DNA of 32,200 bases from CAINEC01 sp046303115 (GTDB lineage Bacteria > Bacteroidota > Bacteroidia > AKYH767-A > OLB10): positions 1 to 32,200 of the forward strand of contig JBKCGZ010000189.1 in NCBI GenBank assembly GCA_046303115.1. The letters run 5' to 3'. Positions within the stretch are counted from its first letter, which is position 1; each line of letters begins with the position of its first letter. A program made the translations under genes and the position numbers. A model generated the notes under the pieces. That model made no database searches. It saw only the letters and a list, made by a program, of their open reading frames with translations, and was not told the origin of the DNA. Of the stretch, positions 16,664 through 24,626 are shown piece after piece.

Positions 16664-17395
16664 ATGTTTGCGCTTCTAACAAAAGAAATAAATAGTTTTT
16701 TGAATTCACTGATTGGTTATATTGTAATTGCAGTGTTTTTATTGACTATTGGCTTGTTCATGTGGGTTTTTCCCGGAGAACTAAATGTGATTGATAGTGG
16801 TTATGCCAATATCGACTCTTTGTTTTCAATTACACCATGGGTGTATATGCTATTGGTACCGGCGGTAACGATGCGTTTGTTCTCAGAAGAAAAGAAAACG
16901 GGCACTATTGAATTGTTGCTTACAAGACCTTTAACTGAAATGCAAGTGGTGATGGCTAAGTATCTTTCAGGAGTGATTTTGGTTCTGATTTCTTTATTGC
17001 CAACGATTGTTTATTGTTTTACGATTTATTCAATAAGCTTTCCTGCCGGAAATATTGATACAGGATCAATCATTGGTTCTTATTTAGGATTATTGCTTCT
17101 AGGTGCAGGATTTGTGGCGATTGGATTATTTGCTTCCGCAATTTCTGATAACCAGGTTGTCTCTTTTATCATTGCCTTTTTCTTATGCTTACTATGTTAC
17201 ACGGGATTCGAGTTAGCATCCACATTGAGTGAGATTCCTTATTTGAGTAATATTTTATTTAATCTAGGGGTACATGCACATTATGTCAGTATGAGCCGCG
17301 GAGTGGTTGATACTCGTGATTTGATTTATTTCTTTAGTTTGATTTTTATTTTCCTTTTTTCAACACGTACAGTAATTGAGAGCAGAAAATGGTAA
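16664..17395 (+). CDS. gldF: GldF, ABC transporter permease subunit
   Basis: A 243-residue ABC-2 type permease with about six membrane helices, matching GldF of gliding Bacteroidota. Helix 1 is near 15-35 (LIGYIVIAVFLLTIGLFMWV). The loop MRLFSEEKKTGTIELLLTRPLTEMQVVMAKY (about 70-100) is the signature of ABC-2 permeases with a cytoplasmic coupling helix. The final helix contains LIYFFSLIFIFLFSTRTV. GldF and GldG are thought to work with the ATPase GldA, which is not in this window. The stop codon overlaps the gldG start by 7 bases. Homologues also occur in non-gliding species, so the gene does not by itself prove gliding. Confidence 0.9.
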   Translation: MFALLTKEINSFLNSLIGYIVIAVFLLTIGLFMWVFPGELNVIDSGYANIDSLFSITPWVYMLLVPAVTMRLFSEEKKTGTIELLLTRPLTEMQVVMAKYLSGVILVLISLLPTIVYCFTIYSISFPAGNIDTGSIIGSYLGLLLLGAGFVAIGLFASAISDNQVVSFIIAFFLCLLCYTGFELASTLSEIPYLSNILFNLGVHAHYVSMSRGVVDTRDLIYFFSLIFIFLFSTRTVIESRKW

Positions 17396-19092
17396 ACAAG
17401 GCTATTAAGAAAATAAATGTACGGCGCCAAGCTATCATAAACCTCTTGATGCTTTTGGCGATTATCGTCTTTTTAAATGTAATTTCTACTTTTTGGTTTT
17501 TAAGACTTGATTTAACATCTGACAAGCGATTTACGCTTTCTAAAGAGAGTAAGCAGCTAGTAGGTAATTTAAAAGATGTTGTATTTGTTAAAGTTTATCT
17601 TGAAGGTGATTTCGCTCCAGGTTTTATGCGTTTGCGAAATTCAACGCAAGAGATGTTAGACGAACTTCGAGCATATTCAAAAGGCAAACTTGAATATGAG
17701 TTTATTGATCCATCTGCAAACACGAATGAAAAAGAAAGAAACAAGTTATACGCTCAACTTTACCAAAAGGGCATTCAGCCATCTACACTCGAAGAAAGAA
17801 CAAAAGAAGGTTTAAATAGAAAGTATATCTGGCCAGGTGCATTAGTTACATTTTCGAATCAGGAAATAGGAGTGCAGTTGCTGAAAGATCAATTAGGTGC
17901 TCCTCCTGAATTAATGCTGAATAATTCCATTCAGAATATCGAATATGAACTTTGTAATGCTATTCGTAAAGTAACTAATCCATTGCGACCGCTAGTAGGG
18001 TTCGTTTATGGACATGGAGAGTTAAGCGAAATGCAAACTGCGGATATTTTGAAAACGCTTCAAACGTCGTATGATGTCAAGCGAGTTCGTATAGACAGTA
18101 CGTTAGGGATCCTTCGTGATTTCAAGGCAATTGTGATAGCTAAACCTGATTCTGCTTTTAATAATAAAGATAAGTTTATCATTGACCAGTTCGTTATGAA
18201 TGGGGGTAAGGTTATTTGGTTGGTGGACCCGATGCAGGTTACAATGGATAGTATTAAGAGAACGGGTAATACAATGGCATTGGCCCGCGATCTTAATCTC
18301 GATGACATGTTGTTTAGATATGGTGCGCGAATCAACTACGATTTAATTCAGGATTTGAGCTGTTCTATGATACCTGTTGTAACTGGATACATGGGCAATC
18401 AGCCTAAACAAGAGCTAAAGCCATGGTACTTTTTCCCAGTTTTTACTCCTATGTCTACGCATCCTATAGTTAATAATTTAAATTCTATAAAAGGGCAGTT
18501 TACCAGCTCTATCGATTTGCTTGGTGCGAGCGATATAAAGTCGACTGTATTATTGGCTTCATCTCGTTACAGTAAAATATCAACGGCGCCTGCACGTGTG
18601 AGTCTAGGAATTATGGAGTTTAAGCCAGACCCTAAAATGTTTCCGGCTCGTGATTTACCAGTTGCAGTTTTATTGGAAGGCAAATTTACTTCTGCATTTA
18701 AAAATAGAATTGCTTCAAAAGAAATTATCAATAGCAAGGATATCGCTTTTAAAGAGTCCAGCGTTAATAATCAAATGATTGTAATTAGTGATGGAGATAT
18801 GATTGCCAACGATACGTTAAAGGGAAGTATTGCGCCACTAGGTTACGACCGATTTACAAGAAATACTTTCGGTAACAAATCTTTTATACAGAATTGTATA
18901 GATTATTTATGTGATGATTCTAATCTGATGCAGGTTCGTAATAAAGTATTTAAACTGCGTTTAATTGATCCTAATGTATTAGAGAAAGATAATCAACTTT
19001 TGAAAGTGGTAAATGCAGGGGCGCCGGTAATTTTAATTATTTTGTTTGGCTTAGTAAAAACATATAATAGAAAAAGAAAATATAATAAGTAA
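17389..19092 (+). CDS. gldG: GldG, ABC transporter auxiliary/substrate-binding subunit
   Basis: A 567-residue protein of expected GldG length. A basic N-terminus is followed by a membrane helix at about 17-37. The large periplasmic part contains the ABC-type auxiliary domain: FTLSKESKQLVGNLKDVVFVKVYLEG, EYEFIDPSA, then a Rossmann-like half with VGFVYGHGELSE and GGKVIWLVDP. A second membrane helix lies near the end (AGAPVILIILFGLVKTY), with a basic cytoplasmic tail. The ATG sits in the overlap ATGGTAA with gldF, which argues for tight co-translation. The DUF4340 gene follows after 13 bases. The transported substrate of the GldAFG complex is not established. Confidence 0.9.
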   Translation: MVNKAIKKINVRRQAIINLLMLLAIIVFLNVISTFWFLRLDLTSDKRFTLSKESKQLVGNLKDVVFVKVYLEGDFAPGFMRLRNSTQEMLDELRAYSKGKLEYEFIDPSANTNEKERNKLYAQLYQKGIQPSTLEERTKEGLNRKYIWPGALVTFSNQEIGVQLLKDQLGAPPELMLNNSIQNIEYELCNAIRKVTNPLRPLVGFVYGHGELSEMQTADILKTLQTSYDVKRVRIDSTLGILRDFKAIVIAKPDSAFNNKDKFIIDQFVMNGGKVIWLVDPMQVTMDSIKRTGNTMALARDLNLDDMLFRYGARINYDLIQDLSCSMIPVVTGYMGNQPKQELKPWYFFPVFTPMSTHPIVNNLNSIKGQFTSSIDLLGASDIKSTVLLASSRYSKISTAPARVSLGIMEFKPDPKMFPARDLPVAVLLEGKFTSAFKNRIASKEIINSKDIAFKESSVNNQMIVISDGDMIANDTLKGSIAPLGYDRFTRNTFGNKSFIQNCIDYLCDDSNLMQVRNKVFKLRLIDPNVLEKDNQLLKVVNAGAPVILIILFGLVKTYNRKRKYNK

Positions 19093-19105
19093 GGTAGCGT
19101 ATAAT

Positions 19106-20152
19106 ATGAAAAATAAATTTTTAATTGGTGTTTTTGTTTTAGTCGCTGGAATTGCGTTGTATACAATTTTCAATAAAAAAACATCAACAATTGTTGGCGA
19201 TTTGCGTGACTTTGCTGTAAATGATACTGCATCGATTGATAAATTATTTCTTGTTGACAGAGATGGAAACAAATCACTTTTAACTCGTGTTTCAGCTGGA
19301 CAGTGGAAGGTTAATAATAAACACAATGCACGTCAGGAGTCGATTAATAACCTTCTTTATACAATCAAAGCGCTTGAAGTAAAAAGTCCGGTAGGCAAGA
19401 ACTTATATAATAATACCATGAAGCTGATGGCTTCTAAATCGGTGAAGATTGAAATTTATCAAAAGGGAAATCTTGTTAAAACTTACTATGTTGGTCATCC
19501 TACAATGGATAACCTTGGTACTTTTATGTATATCGAAAAATCGACTGTTCCCTACATTATGCATATACCAGGGTTCAATGGATTTTTAAGTACTCGTTAT
19601 ATGACTAATGAAAACGAGTGGAGGGAACGTTTTGTATTCCATTTCGATCCGCGTACGATTGTGAGCATCAATATCATTAATTCAACTAAAATAGATCGTA
19701 GTTTTTCAATTGTTAGAAATGTGGATTCAAGTTATGTATTGGCTTATACTCAGCCATCACTGAAGCAGGTCCCATACGATGTAGTTAAACTAAGAAAATA
19801 CCTGGACGTTTTCAGTAATACGAATTTTGAGCGAATTGATAATCGATTAGGCAAATTACAGGCGGATTCGATTCTTAAAACACCTCCTTTTGCAAGCGTA
19901 TCTGTTACTGACGATAGAAACTATATCAAAAACATCAAACTTTACAGAAAGCCAGTTACTGCTTCCTCTAGAAATCAGTTTGACGAAAAGACTGGTAAGC
20001 CCTTGCAGTTCGATATGGATCGTTTTTATACACGCATTGAAGGAAGTGATGAATGGTTTATTTGCCAGTATTTTCACTTTGATAGAGTAATGATTACTCC
20101 CGAGATTTTAATGCCTGGGAAGTCGGCAATCGCCCCTGAAAACAGGTATTGA
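19106..20152 (+). CDS. DUF4340-type membrane-anchored protein
   Basis: A 348-residue protein with an N-terminal membrane anchor (LIGVFVLVAGIALYTIF, about 5-21) and a periplasmic remainder. The remainder is rich in beta-strand patterns of the DUF4340 kind: VGDLRDFAVNDTASIDKLFLVDRDG, AGQWKVNNKHNARQ, then VKSPVGKNLY and YYVGHPTMDNLGTFMYI. I see no catalytic motif. DUF4340 proteins are often found beside GldG-like auxiliary proteins. The 13-base gap after gldG and shared strand make a role as a third partner of the GldFG transporter likely by context. The domain call rests on recalled pattern and needs a profile search. Confidence 0.72.
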   Translation: MKNKFLIGVFVLVAGIALYTIFNKKTSTIVGDLRDFAVNDTASIDKLFLVDRDGNKSLLTRVSAGQWKVNNKHNARQESINNLLYTIKALEVKSPVGKNLYNNTMKLMASKSVKIEIYQKGNLVKTYYVGHPTMDNLGTFMYIEKSTVPYIMHIPGFNGFLSTRYMTNENEWRERFVFHFDPRTIVSINIINSTKIDRSFSIVRNVDSSYVLAYTQPSLKQVPYDVVKLRKYLDVFSNTNFERIDNRLGKLQADSILKTPPFASVSVTDDRNYIKNIKLYRKPVTASSRNQFDEKTGKPLQFDMDRFYTRIEGSDEWFICQYFHFDRVMITPEILMPGKSAIAPENRY

Positions 20153-20154
20153 TT

Positions 20155-20174
20155 TAAGATGAAATCTTATTTTC
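20155..20174 (+). terminator. Possible weak terminator of the gldFG operon
   Basis: TAAGAT, a GAA loop, ATCTTA and then TTTTC, starting 3 bases after the stop codon. The stem is only 6 bp and AT-rich. Confidence 0.35.
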
Positions 20175-20229
20175 TCTGAATTGTTGATAACATAAGCTTG
20201 AAATAATGGGATTCAAAAAGCACCTTAAT

Positions 20230-20237
20230 TATATTTG
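20230..20237 (+). promoter_or_regulatory. Candidate -7 box of dnaN
   Basis: TATATTTG matches TAnnTTTG in the 142-base gap before dnaN, with 57 bases to the ATG. No TTG lies at the right spacing. The rest of the gap shows nothing clear. Confidence 0.4.
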
Positions 20238-20294
20238 CTCATCCAATCGAGTCTGGTGATTTGATTGTTGTTATAAAAAAATAGAAAATAGAAT

Positions 20295-21416
20295 ATGAAA
20301 TTTGTTGTTTCCTCTACAACCTTATTAAAGCAGTTGCAGGCAATCAGTGGTGCATTACAATCAAGCACACCATTACCAATCTTAGAAAACTTCCTTTTTG
20401 AATTAAATCCTGGTGAGCTAAAAGCATCAGCATCTGATTTAGAAACAACAATGAGTACCACTATTGAAGTGGAATCAAAGGAGAGCGGTAAAATTGCTAT
20501 TCCTGCGAAGTTATTATTAGAAACTCTAAAGACGTTTAGTGAAGTTCCGCTTACTTTCAAAGTAAATATGGATAACTTCCAAATTGAGGTTAGCTCTAAT
20601 GTAGGTAAGTATAAATTATCAGGATTTAATGGTGATGAATTTCCGAAATTACCAACGATTGACAAGCCTAATTCTATTGATATTCCTAGCGATACTTTAG
20701 CAGATGCGATTAATACAACGCTATTTGCAACAGGAAATGATGAGCTTCGTCCAGTAATGACAGGGGTTTATTGCCAATTTGGAAAAGAAGGATCCATTTT
20801 CGTTGCTACTGATGCACATCGTTTAGTGAGATATCGTCGTTCTGATATTCGTTCAGGAAAAGAAGTTTCTTTCATTCTTCCAAAGAAGCCACTTGGATTA
20901 TTAAAATCAAATTTGCCAAACACCAATACGCAAGTTAAAGTTGATTTCAACGATGCGAATGCGTTTTTCTCTTTTGATAATATCAATTTGATCTGTCGTT
21001 TAATCGATGGTCGTTATCCAAATTATGAAGCGGTTATCCCTCTTGATAATCCTAATAAACTAACAATTGATCGTGTTTCATTTTTAAGCGCTATCAAGCG
21101 TGTATCTATCTTCTCTAACAAAACAACTCATCAGGTGAAGTTTAAAATAGCTGGAAGTCAGGTTGATATTTCAGCAGAAGATGTTGATTTTGGAAATGAT
21201 GCGAATGAGCGTTTGCAGTGCAGCTACGAAGGAAAAGATATCGAAATCGCTTTTAACGCAAGGTTTATTTCTGATATGTTAAGTAACCTTCATTCTGAAC
21301 ATATTCAAATGGAGTTATCATTGCCAAACCGTGCAGGATTACTTTCATCACCTAAAGACGAATCAGATCCAAGCGCCGACTTATTAATGTTGGTAATGCC
21401 AGTAATGATAAACTAA
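20295..21416 (+). CDS. dnaN: DNA polymerase III beta subunit (sliding clamp)
   Basis: A 373-residue clamp of normal length with three repeated clamp domains. It begins MKFVVSSTTLLKQLQAISGA. Landmarks are TPLPILENFL, the domain 1-2 region SGFNGDEFPKLP, and domain 2 VYCQFGKEGSIFVATDAHRL, the classic TDxHRL motif. FDNINLICRLIDGRYPNYEAVIP marks the domain 2-3 junction, and the end, DLLMLVMPVMIN, matches the usual C-terminal VMPM(R/I). It forms the ring that tethers replicative polymerase to DNA. It is not next to dnaA or recF here, as is common in Bacteroidota, and is closed off downstream by a strong terminator. Confidence 0.96.
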   Translation: MKFVVSSTTLLKQLQAISGALQSSTPLPILENFLFELNPGELKASASDLETTMSTTIEVESKESGKIAIPAKLLLETLKTFSEVPLTFKVNMDNFQIEVSSNVGKYKLSGFNGDEFPKLPTIDKPNSIDIPSDTLADAINTTLFATGNDELRPVMTGVYCQFGKEGSIFVATDAHRLVRYRRSDIRSGKEVSFILPKKPLGLLKSNLPNTNTQVKVDFNDANAFFSFDNINLICRLIDGRYPNYEAVIPLDNPNKLTIDRVSFLSAIKRVSIFSNKTTHQVKFKIAGSQVDISAEDVDFGNDANERLQCSYEGKDIEIAFNARFISDMLSNLHSEHIQMELSLPNRAGLLSSPKDESDPSADLLMLVMPVMIN

Positions 21417-21431
21417 AAGTAAAATTATAAT

Positions 21432-21461
21432 AAGATGGCCGTTTTCAAGCGGCCATTTTTT
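21432..21461 (+). terminator. Rho-independent terminator of dnaN
   Basis: A 7-bp GC-rich stem, ATGGCCG (21435-21441) with CGGCCAT (21450-21456), around an 8-base loop, followed by TTTTTT. The A residues just upstream can extend the stem. It starts 15 bases after the dnaN stop. Confidence 0.87.
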
Positions 21462-21482
21462 ATTTATACGAACGGCTTTTCT

Positions 21483-21490
21483 TACCTTTG
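21483..21490 (+). promoter_or_regulatory. Sigma-A -7 box of rel
   Basis: TACCTTTG matches TAnnTTTG, follows the dnaN terminator, and ends 10 bases before the ATG at 21501. It fixes the rel start: an upstream in-frame ATG at 21435 would be inside the terminator. Confidence 0.6.
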
Positions 21491-21500
21491 TTCATCTACT

Positions 21501-23768
21501 ATGAGTACCACCCCAAGCAACGCAAATACAACCAAATTAGCTCCAATAATTCTTGACCCTGAGCAAGAGAAAAAGGAAATATTAAAACGATATCGTGCGC
21601 TTTTAAAATCTTGTAAATCGAATGTTGATGTAAAAGAACGCAAGATGATTCGCAAGGCCTTTGACATTTCATTAGAGGCACATAGCGACATGCGTCGTAA
21701 GTCGGGCGAACCGTATATTTATCATCCAATAGCCGTTGCTCAAATCGTTGCAGAGGAAATTGGTTTGGGTGCGTTGGCGGTAGTGTGTGCTTTATTGCAC
21801 GATGTGGTTGAAGACACGCATTATACCTTAGATGATCTCGAAAGATTATTCAATAAAAAAGTATCAAATATCGTAGATGGATTAACGAAGATTTCAGGTG
21901 TTTTTGATCACAAGAGTTCTTTGCAGGCAGAGAACTTTCGTAAGATGCTTCTCACGCTGAGTGATGATGTTCGCGTAATCTTGATTAAAATAGCAGATCG
22001 TTTGCATAATATGCGTACGCTTGGTTCAATGCCTCGTGATAAACAGTTGAAAATAGCAAATGAAACTGCGTATTTATATGCTCCACTAGCGCATCGTTTA
22101 GGACTTTATGCTATCAAAACAGAGCTTGATGATTTAGCGTTGAAATATACTGAGCAAGATGTATATCGTTCAATTGCATTAAAGTTGCAGCAGAGTAGAA
22201 GAGATCGTGAGAAATTTATTAATGACTTTACTCGACCGCTTATCGATGAATTAAAAAATGAACATTTCAAGTTTGAAGTTAAAGGCCGACCAAAGTCAAT
22301 AAATTCAATATGGAATAAAATGAAAAAGCAAAACATCACTTTCGAAGAGGTGTATGATTTGTTTGCTATTCGAATTATTATTGATTGCCCTTATGATTTA
22401 GAGAAAGCGGAATGCTGGAGAGTTTATTCTATAATAACTGATTATTTTACTCCTAATCCTGACCGCTTACGTGACTGGATCAGTACGCCTAAAGCCAACG
22501 GATATGAATCATTACACGCAACGGTCATGAGTAAAGAAGGAAAGTGGGTAGAGGTTCAAATCAGAACCAAGCGAATGGATGAGATTGCAGAGAAAGGGTA
22601 TGCTGCGCATTGGAAATATAAAGAGTCGAATCACGAAGGAGCGTTAGATGAGTGGATTTCTCGAATTCGTGAGACACTAGAAAATCCAGATGCAAATGCA
22701 TTGGATTTTATTGATGATTTTAAACTAAATCTATTTGCTGAAGAGATATTTGTGTTTACTCCCAAGGGAGAAATTAAAACGCTTCCCTCTGGTTCAACTG
22801 CGCTCGACTTTGCTTTCGAAATTCACTCTGATATCGGAACAAAATGTATTGGAGCAAAAGTGAATCATAAATTAGCAGCTATATCGCATGTGCTTAATTC
22901 CGGCGATCAGGTGGAGATTATTACTGCCAGTAAACAACGTCCGAAAGATAATTGGCTAGATATGGTTATAACTGCGAAGGCCAAATCGAAAATTAAAACA
23001 GCGTTAAAAGAGGATAAGAAGAAGTTTGCCGAGGAAGGAAAAGAAATATTCGATAAAAAAATTAAGGCATTAAAACTAGATAAAATTAGTTATGCTGTTA
23101 ACGAATTACTGATGTTTTTTAAGGTTACAAATATTACTGATTTCTATTATCGAATTGCAGTTGGGGCAATTGACCTTAGTAACTTAAAAGACTTTTTCGA
23201 TTTAAAGGAACAAGGCAAATTGCCAAACACCTTTAAAACCGACCAGCAAACATTTGAAGATTTGGTAAAGTCGATAAGAGGTAAGTCGGATATGTTGGTG
23301 ATAGGTCAGGATATCGATCAGATTAAATATAAATTATCTGATTGCTGTGCGCCGATTCCTGGTGATGACGTTTTCGGATTTATTGAAGATGGAAATAGTA
23401 TTTCGATTCATAGAACGAATTGTCCTAACGCAATGCAGTTAATGGCTAATTATGCTAATAAGATTGTTAAAGCTAGGTGGTTCGGCCAAGAACAAATTGC
23501 CTTTTTGACGGGAGTGAAATTAACAGGATTAGATGATGTTGGTGTAGTGAACAATATCACTAAAGTTATTTCGAGTGAACTGAAAGTAAATATTCGATCC
23601 CTTAATATTGAAAGTAATGATGGAGTGTTTGAAGGAACAATAATGTTGTTTGTTCACGATACCGAGCATCTGAAAAAGTTGATTAAGAAAATCGAAAAAT
23701 TGCCAGGAATATTATCGGTAGTAAGAATTGACAATAACAACGATCAAAACGACTCCAGTTATGAATAG
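21501..23768 (+). CDS. rel: Bifunctional (p)ppGpp synthetase/hydrolase (RelA/SpoT family)
   Basis: A 755-residue long RSH protein. The hydrolase HD domain has H75 (YIYHPIAVA), the HDVVED motif (100-105) and D166 in KIADRLHNM. The synthetase domain has KGRPKSINSIWNKM (261-274), the FAIRIII strand and NGYESLHATVM (333-343). TGS is at about 413-476 (FVFTPKGEIKTLP), the zinc-finger-like segment is DCCAPIPGDDVFG, and an ACT domain ends the protein (VGVVNNITKVISSELKVNIRSLN). Both catalytic centres look intact, so it should make and degrade (p)ppGpp. The frame opens at an ATG at 21435 within the dnaN terminator; I use 21501, behind the -7 box. Its last 8 bases overlap fur. Confidence 0.94.
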   Translation: MSTTPSNANTTKLAPIILDPEQEKKEILKRYRALLKSCKSNVDVKERKMIRKAFDISLEAHSDMRRKSGEPYIYHPIAVAQIVAEEIGLGALAVVCALLHDVVEDTHYTLDDLERLFNKKVSNIVDGLTKISGVFDHKSSLQAENFRKMLLTLSDDVRVILIKIADRLHNMRTLGSMPRDKQLKIANETAYLYAPLAHRLGLYAIKTELDDLALKYTEQDVYRSIALKLQQSRRDREKFINDFTRPLIDELKNEHFKFEVKGRPKSINSIWNKMKKQNITFEEVYDLFAIRIIIDCPYDLEKAECWRVYSIITDYFTPNPDRLRDWISTPKANGYESLHATVMSKEGKWVEVQIRTKRMDEIAEKGYAAHWKYKESNHEGALDEWISRIRETLENPDANALDFIDDFKLNLFAEEIFVFTPKGEIKTLPSGSTALDFAFEIHSDIGTKCIGAKVNHKLAAISHVLNSGDQVEIITASKQRPKDNWLDMVITAKAKSKIKTALKEDKKKFAEEGKEIFDKKIKALKLDKISYAVNELLMFFKVTNITDFYYRIAVGAIDLSNLKDFFDLKEQGKLPNTFKTDQQTFEDLVKSIRGKSDMLVIGQDIDQIKYKLSDCCAPIPGDDVFGFIEDGNSISIHRTNCPNAMQLMANYANKIVKARWFGQEQIAFLTGVKLTGLDDVGVVNNITKVISSELKVNIRSLNIESNDGVFEGTIMLFVHDTEHLKKLIKKIEKLPGILSVVRIDNNNDQNDSSYE

Positions 23769-24249
23769 TTCCAATGAAAAGATAGGCGACAAGGTACATG
23801 CCGTATTTCTAGAATACCTCGAGAAAAATAATCTTCGGAAAACACCAGAGCGTTTTGCTATCTTAAGAGAGATTTACTCCATTAACGAACATTTTGATGT
23901 AGAGTCGCTTTTTGCTCATATGAAAACAAAAAAGTATCATGTGAGTCGCGCAACGCTCTACAATACCATTGAACATCTTTTAAATTGCGATTTGATTACC
24001 AAGCATCAGTTTGGAAAAAATATGGCGCAGTTTGAAAAGTCATATGCTTACAAACAACATGATCATTTAATTTGTCAGGATTGTGGAAAAGTTTTAGAGT
24101 TTTGTGACCCTCGCATTCAGCAAATTCAATCAATGATGGGCGATATATTAGGATTTGATGTGACCCATCATAGTCTAAACCTTTTTGGTAAATGCAATAT
24201 GTTGGCGCAAAAAGGAAAATGTGAAAATTTGAAAGCAAAAAACAAGTAA
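23761..24249 (+). CDS. fur: Fur family transcriptional regulator
   Basis: A 162-residue metal-dependent repressor. The winged-helix DNA-binding part is at about 12-85: LRKTPERFAILREIY, then HVSRATLYNTIEHLLNCDLI with the recognition helix SRATLYNT. The dimerisation and metal part has HDHLICQDCGKVLEF (100-114), with the structural zinc CQDC at 105-108, and THHSLNLFGKC (135-145). The second CxxC pair found in many Fur proteins is replaced by C145 and C154, nine residues apart. The ATG overlaps the last 8 bases of rel; an earlier TTG at 23728 is in frame but unlikely. It may be Fur or a relative such as Zur or PerR; target metal is not settled by sequence alone. Confidence 0.88.
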   Translation: MNSSNEKIGDKVHAVFLEYLEKNNLRKTPERFAILREIYSINEHFDVESLFAHMKTKKYHVSRATLYNTIEHLLNCDLITKHQFGKNMAQFEKSYAYKQHDHLICQDCGKVLEFCDPRIQQIQSMMGDILGFDVTHHSLNLFGKCNMLAQKGKCENLKAKNK

Positions 24250-24271
24250 TTTAGCAACATATAAAAACACT

Positions 24272-24619
24272 ATGGAATTCGGATTTAAAATCACAAAGAA
24301 AGATAGTTATTCGTTAATAAAATTAAATGGTAATCTGATTGAGAAAAATCAGGCGAACGCCTTAATGGAAGAAATAGATTCGCACGCTGAAGGAGAGGAG
24401 GTGAATTATGTTATTGACCTTTCTGCTTTTCAATACATGAATAGCACAGGTTTAAATGTTTTGCTAAATATTTTATCGAAAGCAAGAAAATCAGGTGGTG
24501 AAGCGGTTATTTGTGCTGTTCCTGAAAAAATTAATTCATTGTTAGTGATTACGAAATTAAACAATGTTTTTTCAGTAATGGAAAATGAAGAAGCTGCAGC
24601 TAAATCATTTGCTAATTAA
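24272..24619 (+). CDS. Small STAS-domain protein (anti-sigma factor antagonist-like)
   Basis: A 115-residue protein made of a single STAS domain: FKITKKDSYSLIKLNGNLIEK strands (5-25), a helix, VNYVIDLSAFQYMNSTGLNVLL (44-65), then GGEAVICAVPEKINSLL and a final helix. The conserved loop is present as D49 followed by S58-T59-G60, where SpoIIAA-type antagonists carry the phosphorylated serine in DSSG. The loop therefore keeps a phosphorylatable residue, though the aspartate before it is Asn57. No partner kinase, anti-sigma factor or PP2C phosphatase gene is in the window. It sits 22 bases after fur and 7 bases before purA on one strand, so it is probably co-transcribed with them. The role is unknown. 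Confidence 0.85.
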   Translation: MEFGFKITKKDSYSLIKLNGNLIEKNQANALMEEIDSHAEGEEVNYVIDLSAFQYMNSTGLNVLLNILSKARKSGGEAVICAVPEKINSLLVITKLNNVFSVMENEEAAAKSFAN

Positions 24620-24626
24620 AAATTTT

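Noticed and set aside
20182..20190. A DnaA-box-like sequence (minus strand TTATCAACA) upstream of dnaN
   Set aside because: It has one mismatch to the consensus, it is single, and there is no dnaA, AT-rich unwinding element or box cluster, so an origin is not supported.
20153..20294. A small RNA or hidden gene in the gap before dnaN
   Set aside because: I see only a weak hairpin and a -7 box; no convincing short reading frame or stable structure.
24250..24271. A purine or other riboswitch before the STAS and purA genes
   Set aside because: The gaps are only 22 and 7 bases, too short for a riboswitch aptamer.
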